In this document: positions 5,713 through 10,306 of the stretch, piece by piece | Layout: every line of letters begins with the position of its first letter | How positions within the stretch are numbered: the first letter of the stretch is position 1 | Assembly (NCBI GenBank): GCA_913057815.1 | Contig: CAJXOV010000041.1 | Location: forward strand, 1-10,306 | DNA from: an uncultured Flavobacteriales bacterium | GTDB taxonomy: Bacteria > Bacteroidota > Bacteroidia > Flavobacteriales_D > Sanyastnellaceae | Reading direction: 5' to 3' | DNA: 10,306 nt | Program-made: the position numbers and the translations under genes | Notes under the pieces: model-generated | What the model saw: only the letters and a program-made list of their open reading frames with translations | The model's database searches: none | What the model was told of the DNA's origin: nothing

Positions 5713-8700
5713 ATGAAGACTCTACACTTCCTAGTGTTATTATGCATAAGCCTTTCTGCAAGTTTTGTCAATGCCCAAGAATTAGAAATCACATGTCCAA
5801 ATAGTGATTATTTTGAATGTGATGATGAGTTGTTTTTAGACCAGGCTATGGCCACTTCTGGCTGTGATGGTGACATTCAGATAACTTATTCCGAATTTGA
5901 AACAGGCGATGATTGTGAAACAGTTCTTACCAGAACATGGTCGGCTACTGATGAATGTGGTGGCGAGGCTTCTTGTAGCCAATCGATTACTATTTTTGAT
6001 ATAGAGCCACCAATAATTTCTAATGAACCCAACCCTGATGAGGTCATTACAATTAGCTACAATGGGACTTATAATTTGATATATTGGCAAGATTATTTTG
6101 TGCTTGAAGATCAGTGCAATGATCCTGGTATGGTCATCTCTTTTGTTTTGCTATCCGAAGAAGAGGCAGAATTAACTATTTGGTTAGGAGATGGGTGTGG
6201 AAATTCTTATGAATATGTACAAAATTATTCTTATGTCTTAGAAGGATGCACAGATATTGAGGCGTGTAATTTTGATCCTTTTGCTAGTATTACAGCATTA
6301 GCTGCCTGTGATTATATTGGAGATACCTGCTCTGATTCAAATTCAGAAACTACTAACGATTTTTTGAATGAAAGCTGTGAGTGCATCGGACAGGTTTCAG
6401 GGTGTACTGATGCAGAAGCGTTGAATTATAATCCTTTGGCGGTTATTGATAACAATGAATGTAATTATTCAGTAACCTTTTCGGTAAACATGGAAAATGT
6501 GGAGTTGTCTTATACCGCACCCGAAATTAATGGCACTTTTAATGGTTGGTGTGGAAACTGTACTCCTCTGGAAAATCTTGGTCAAGGGATTTACAGTTTG
6601 ACCATGCCGCTCCAAAATGGAACCTATGAGTACAAGTTTTCAGCAGATTCTTGGGATATTCAAGAAGAACTTGCTGAAGGGGCAGAATGTACACTTACTT
6701 CAGGAGAGTTTACCAATCGAATTATTACCGTTAATTCTAACATAGATCTTGGTGTCCAATGTTGGGGAGAGTGCTCGGACTGCATAAGTTGTTCTGATCC
6801 AACAGCATGTAATTATAGCGCTGAAGCCCTACCTGAAGAGCTCAATTGTTCTTATATAGGAGATACATGTACTGATGAAAACTCGAACACCGTAAACGAT
6901 GTTTACCTAGCCGACTGTGCTTGTGAAGGAGAATTACTAGGGTGCACCAATCCAAATGCATGTAATTTTAACCCTGAAGCTTTAGCAGAAGATGGTTCCT
7001 GTGAATTTATAACTAGTCCATGCTTTTTTAACACTTTCCTCAATGGTTGGTTGTTGCCTTCGTGCGAGTGCGCTCCTGTAGCTTATGGAGTCACGTTTAT
7101 TGATGCTAATTTTAATGGATTATTAGATGAAGGAGAGACACCATTACCATTTCAAACTGTGATAGTAGAAGAGCTGGGAATTCAATTCATATCGGATGAC
7201 CAAGGTCAGTTTATAATACATGGAATAGATGAAGGAACTTATACCATTACAGCCAACTACTCAACATCTTGGACAACTTATACTACCGAAGTTAGCCAAG
7301 TGTTTTTAAGTTATCAAGCTTCTAATGAATTGATTCGTTTTGGTGTGTCTCAATCAGAAACTCCACCACCGGTAGCATGTGTAGATTTCTATCAATCAGG
7401 AATAGGTGTGCCGTGCAATGATATTCTAGATTACAATATCTGTTACAGAAACATGAGTTCATTCGCTATTTCTGGAACGGTGGAGGTTACCTTAGACCCA
7501 TTGCTTTCTTACAATTATTCTTACCCTGATGCGAGTGATGTAAATGGCCAAGTGATTACATGGGAATTTGAGGACCTAGCATCATGGAGTATGAACTTTG
7601 ATGATTTAGTGGTGGATACACCAGATGAAACGCATATAGGAGAATGGATGACCAGCTCCGTTACCATAAGCGCTTGGTATGAAGGAGAATTAATTCCTAT
7701 TACCACAGAAACGATAGTTCAAGAAATAACCTGCGCTTATGACCCTAATGATATTACGGGAATTCCTGAAGGTTATACGGATGAGCATTGGGTGATGTCA
7801 GACACAAGTATGGAGTATTTAATTAGGTTTCAGAACACAGGAAATGCGCCTGCTGGAACAGTAATGGTAGTGGATACCTTGGATCCAGGAATGGACTTTA
7901 GTACCTTCCAACTAGTAGCCAATAGTCATAGTGTCTTAACCACTATAGAACCTAGTGGTAGAGTAGAATTTTTGTTTGAAAACATACAGTTGCCAGACAG
8001 TACGACTAATGAGGCTGAGAGTCACGGATTAGTAAGTTTTAAAATTGACTTTTTAGCTGACATAGCTGTAGGAGAAGAATTAAATCAAACAGCATATATC
8101 TATTTTGATAACAATCCCCCTGTTGTCACCAATACTACATGGCATACCATTCACGAGTGTGGTGGAGAAGCAGCTTTTGAAGTTTCCGCCACTGAAATAT
8201 GTCAAGGAGAAACAGTAGATTTTACTAGTCTTTATAATGAAGTAGAGGTAACCCAGTGGAATGTAGATTCTGTTTCTGAAAGCATGGCTTCTAGCTTCAG
8301 TAAAACTTTTGAAGAGTCTGGAGAATACATTATTCAGTTGGTGGCAGAAAATCCGCTTTGCAATGCTAGTTCAATGCAATTGATAACAGTTTATGAGGCT
8401 CCAGCAGTAGAATTCACACAAGAAGGGGATGTACTATCCGCTACAGTGAGCGAGAGCTACCAATGGTTGTTAAACGGAGAAGAGATAGAAGGAGCTACTG
8501 AAGAAGATTATACAATATCGGAAGATGGGATATACTCAGTAATGGTATCCAATGATAACAATTGCACCGCGGTGTCAGAAGGAGTGATGATTGTAGGAAT
8601 TTCAGAATTTGAAAAAGAGACTATTCTTCTTTACCCGAACCCTATGACTGATGTGGCTTATTTAGAGTTTGAAGACTTAAATATTAGAACTGTTCGGTTA

Positions 8701-8850
8701 ATTAATTCGTCAGGGAAAGAGATTAGAGTTTGGGAAAACATCTCCTCTGAAAAGCTAGAAATTAAAAGAAGAGAATTGACAGCTGGGAATTATTCTATAC
8801 ACATTCTATCAAAAGGTAAAGCAATCATTTACAGGATTGTTGTGCTTTAA
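5713..8850 (+). CDS. Large mosaic T9SS-secreted protein with Cys-rich repeats
   Basis: This is a 1045-residue exported or cell-surface protein of unknown ligand. A signal peptide covers residues 1-21, ending in VNAQ. About 24-98 resembles an HYR or Ig-like domain. Cysteine modules of the GCTDxxACNY type follow at 178-226 and 230-252. A CBM48-like E-set domain (GTFNGWCG, TYEYKFS) sits at 253-350. Two more modules follow at 359-406 and 410-455. A SdrD-B-like or carboxypeptidase-regulatory-like beta domain (FIDANFNGLLDEGETPLP) is at 457-515, and an uncharacterised beta domain at about 553-670. A DUF7619-like domain is at about 672-812 (CAYDPND, RFQNTGNAPAGTV, AYIYFDNNPP). A PKD-like domain is at 815-898 and an Ig-like domain at 899-962. 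The type A sorting domain has YPNP at 974-977 and ends AGNY plus a basic and hydrophobic tail. T9SS would carry it across the outer membrane and anchor or release it. Roles in adhesion or glycan binding are inference. Confidence 0.9.
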   Translation: MKTLHFLVLLCISLSASFVNAQELEITCPNSDYFECDDELFLDQAMATSGCDGDIQITYSEFETGDDCETVLTRTWSATDECGGEASCSQSITIFDIEPPIISNEPNPDEVITISYNGTYNLIYWQDYFVLEDQCNDPGMVISFVLLSEEEAELTIWLGDGCGNSYEYVQNYSYVLEGCTDIEACNFDPFASITALAACDYIGDTCSDSNSETTNDFLNESCECIGQVSGCTDAEALNYNPLAVIDNNECNYSVTFSVNMENVELSYTAPEINGTFNGWCGNCTPLENLGQGIYSLTMPLQNGTYEYKFSADSWDIQEELAEGAECTLTSGEFTNRIITVNSNIDLGVQCWGECSDCISCSDPTACNYSAEALPEELNCSYIGDTCTDENSNTVNDVYLADCACEGELLGCTNPNACNFNPEALAEDGSCEFITSPCFFNTFLNGWLLPSCECAPVAYGVTFIDANFNGLLDEGETPLPFQTVIVEELGIQFISDDQGQFIIHGIDEGTYTITANYSTSWTTYTTEVSQVFLSYQASNELIRFGVSQSETPPPVACVDFYQSGIGVPCNDILDYNICYRNMSSFAISGTVEVTLDPLLSYNYSYPDASDVNGQVITWEFEDLASWSMNFDDLVVDTPDETHIGEWMTSSVTISAWYEGELIPITTETIVQEITCAYDPNDITGIPEGYTDEHWVMSDTSMEYLIRFQNTGNAPAGTVMVVDTLDPGMDFSTFQLVANSHSVLTTIEPSGRVEFLFENIQLPDSTTNEAESHGLVSFKIDFLADIAVGEELNQTAYIYFDNNPPVVTNTTWHTIHECGGEAAFEVSATEICQGETVDFTSLYNEVEVTQWNVDSVSESMASSFSKTFEESGEYIIQLVAENPLCNASSMQLITVYEAPAVEFTQEGDVLSATVSESYQWLLNGEEIEGATEEDYTISEDGIYSVMVSNDNNCTAVSEGVMIVGISEFEKETILLYPNPMTDVAYLEFEDLNIRTVRLINSSGKEIRVWENISSEKLEIKRRELTAGNYSIHILSKGKAIIYRIVVL
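6244..6468 (+). repeat. Cysteine modules A and B (module B truncated)
   Basis: Module A has six cysteines at residues 179, 185, 199, 206, 222 and 224, ending in the CxC pattern typical of the set. Module B starts normally with GCTDAEALNY, although its second cysteine is replaced by leucine. It stops after C250, where the E-set domain begins. The E-set domain therefore appears to have been placed inside a module array. Confidence 0.75.
6787..7077 (+). repeat. Cysteine modules C and D
   Basis: Two complete six-cysteine modules of about 50 residues. Module C has cysteines at 360, 366, 379, 386, 402 and 404. Module D has them at 411, 417, 430, 437, 451 and 453. Spacing matches the modules in the next gene. 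The acidic stretches between cysteines (for example EDGSC) could bind calcium, but that is speculation. Confidence 0.8.
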
Positions 8851-8873
8851 ATTGAAATAAATCATTACTTTAG
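8840..8873 (+). promoter_or_regulatory. Weak candidate promoter for the second T9SS gene
   Basis: TTG at 8840-8842 and TACTTTAG at 8866-8873 resemble the -33 and -7 elements of Bacteroidota, with one mismatch in the -7 box and a 23-base spacer, the upper end of the usual range. The -33 part overlaps the end of the preceding gene. The gap between the two genes is only 49 bases, so co-transcription is equally possible. Confidence 0.3.
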
Positions 8874-8899
8874 TGCGGTAACATTTAACCTTAGCTCTT

Positions 8900-10259
8900 A
8901 TGAAAAAAATTTACTTAGTATTGATACTTTTTGTTTCAATTCTTCCATCAATTCAAGCCCAGCTTTCGTATGTTTCAGTAGATCAATTTCTGCATGATGG
9001 TCCAGTCGGTAGTTTTGACTTCACCGGATATACAACATATCGAATTTTCGCACATACCGTTAACACTGAAGATCAAGTCTTAATTGTTTTAGGGTCAGAG
9101 AGTGAAGATGGTTGCCCTGGGTATATTAGAACTACATCAAGTGGGTGGTATAATTCTCCAGTTTCAGGTGATTTAGGACAAAATAATATAGAAAGTGTTT
9201 GGAGTTTATTTGAGGGTGGTAGATATGACAGCTTTGTGACCATAGGAAACGCATCTGACAGTTCAATTGGAATTCCTTATTCTGAAAACGAATTAGGGTT
9301 AATTCCTGAAGGCAACTCTAACTCTACCATATCATTAGGTTCGTTTTTAGAAGGATTTGGGCAACAAGGAGGAGCCGAAGGAGTGTCGGGAGGAAATGTA
9401 GAATTAGACACGTACAATGGAAGTGCTTGGTTTGCACTGCCGAATGGAGCAAACTCATTTGGTGTGGGAGTGAATAATTCTGTTTTGTTGGGACAATTCA
9501 CTACTGATGGAATATTTTCATATGCGCTGAGTGTTGAAGCACAGGTTACTGCTTTAGAGGATGATATTGAACGTTATGCATGGTGTGATGAATCTTCTGT
9601 TCAAGGCTTGACCTATGCTTCTCAAACAAATTGTAATTCAGAACTGGCGTGTAACTATGAGCCTGGGTCTACTTCTGATTTGAGTTGTTTATTTATTGGA
9701 GATTCGTGTAATGATTTAGACAGCTCCACTGGTCAAGATCAAATTTCGGATGATTGTTCTTGTGAAGGAACTCCACAAGGATGCATGGATGAGTTGGCTT
9801 GTAATTATGATGAGAATGCACTTTTAGATGATGGTTCGTGCGCTGGCCCAGGAAATTCATGTGATGATTTAGATTCAAGCACAGGCTTAGATATTTATCA
9901 AATGGACTGTTCATGCTCAGGAATGCTGTGGGGATGTACGAATTCGGAGGCTTGTAACTACAATTCAGATGCTGAAATTGATGATAATACTTGTGAGTTT
10001 TTAGGAGAAAGCTGTGATATTGATGGTTATAACGGTGAGTGGAACACATTCTGCGAATGCTCATTAGCCCTAGAAGGAGTAGTTTTTATTGATTCAGATT
10101 TTAATGGAGTCTTTAATGCTCCAGATACACCCCTTCCTTATCAAACAGTCTCTATTCCGGAGCTAGAAATTCAAGTAATTTCTGATGATAACGGAAGATT
10201 TATATTTTCTGACTTACCGATTGGAGATCATGAGTTAGCTATTAGCTATACCACAGGGT
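8900..10259 (+). CDS. Partial secreted Cys-repeat protein, paralogue of 5713-8850
   Basis: Only the first 453 residues are genomic. The frame then runs through adapter to a TAG at the last base of the window, which adds 15 artificial residues (SVSYTHLTLPTNREV). The signal peptide is MKKIYLVLILFVSILPSIQA. Residues 22-240 form a glycine- and serine-rich domain that I do not recognise and that the upstream gene lacks. Three six-cysteine modules follow at 245-388. A beta domain at 391-452 (FIDSDFNGVFNAPDTPLP, ISDDNGRFIF) matches residues 457-515 of the upstream protein. This shared order predicts that the missing part carries a DUF7619-like domain and a T9SS sorting domain. The start follows the previous stop by 49 bases on the same strand, so the two may form an operon. 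Function beyond secretion is unknown. Confidence 0.88.
9632..10063 (+). repeat. Three tandem six-cysteine modules
   Basis: Modules start at C245, C295 and C346, periods of 50 and 51 residues. Each has the order C, ACNY, C, C, then CxC: for example C295, C301, C314, C321, C337 and C339 in the second. They match the four modules of the upstream protein, but here they are uninterrupted. Confidence 0.85.
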
Positions 10260-10306
10260 CTGTCTCTTATACACATCTGACGCTGCCGACGAATAGAGAG
10301 GTGTAG
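10260..10306 (-). other. Illumina Nextera i5 adapter, inverted (artefact)
   Basis: This is the exact reverse complement of bases 3-49: mosaic end 10260-10278, read 1 adapter 10279-10292, index 10293-10300 (ATAGAGAG, the reverse of CTCTCTAT), and the start of P5 at 10301-10306. It creates a false stop codon for the preceding gene. Confidence 0.98.

Noticed and set aside
9693..10064. Minus-strand open frame of 123 codons
   Set aside because: It lies opposite the cysteine modules; its His/Asn/Tyr-rich product reflects the repeated codons on the other strand.
1..10306. 47-bp terminal inverted repeats suggesting a linear plasmid, phage or transposon
   Set aside because: The sequence is the commercial Nextera adapter with a sample index, so it comes from library preparation.

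Overview
The window is one assembled contig whose genomic part runs from about 50 to 10259. Both ends carry the same Illumina Nextera i5 adapter with the same index, in opposite orientation, so neither end is biological. The gene content points to Bacteroidota, most likely a marine-type member of the Flavobacteriales. The evidence is the Bacteroidota style of leucyl-tRNA synthetase, large secreted proteins with a type IX secretion (T9SS, Por) C-terminal sorting domain, GCTDxxACNY cysteine repeats, a DUF7619-like domain, weak or absent Shine-Dalgarno sequences, and TAnnTTTG-type -7 promoter boxes. I would not place it more finely than that.

Left part, minus strand. 50-337 is a gene-free stretch with degenerate short repeats. 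338-3376 is leuS, a full-length but large (1012-residue) leucyl-tRNA synthetase with its own -7 box upstream. 3481-5184 is a visibly AT-richer gene for a 567-residue protein of unknown family with a PD-(D/E)XK nuclease-like motif. It also has its own -7 box.

Right part, plus strand. About 5230-5588 is the decapitated, frameshifted tail of a T9SS-secreted protein. 5713-8850 encodes an intact 1045-residue mosaic secreted protein whose tail aligns without gaps to that remnant. 8900-10259 is the 5' part of a second, related secreted protein, cut off by the contig end. Its apparent stop codon lies in adapter sequence.

Reading: the right half is a tandem family of paralogous cell-surface or secreted proteins. 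The nuclease-like gene sits exactly where the body of a third, upstream paralogue would be expected. Either it replaced that body by insertion or recombination, or the contig is mis-joined near 5220-5245. The nuclease-like gene is the best candidate for something undescribed, but it stands alone, with no methyltransferase, helicase or toxin partner in view. I see no rRNA, tRNA, CRISPR array, transposase or integrase.
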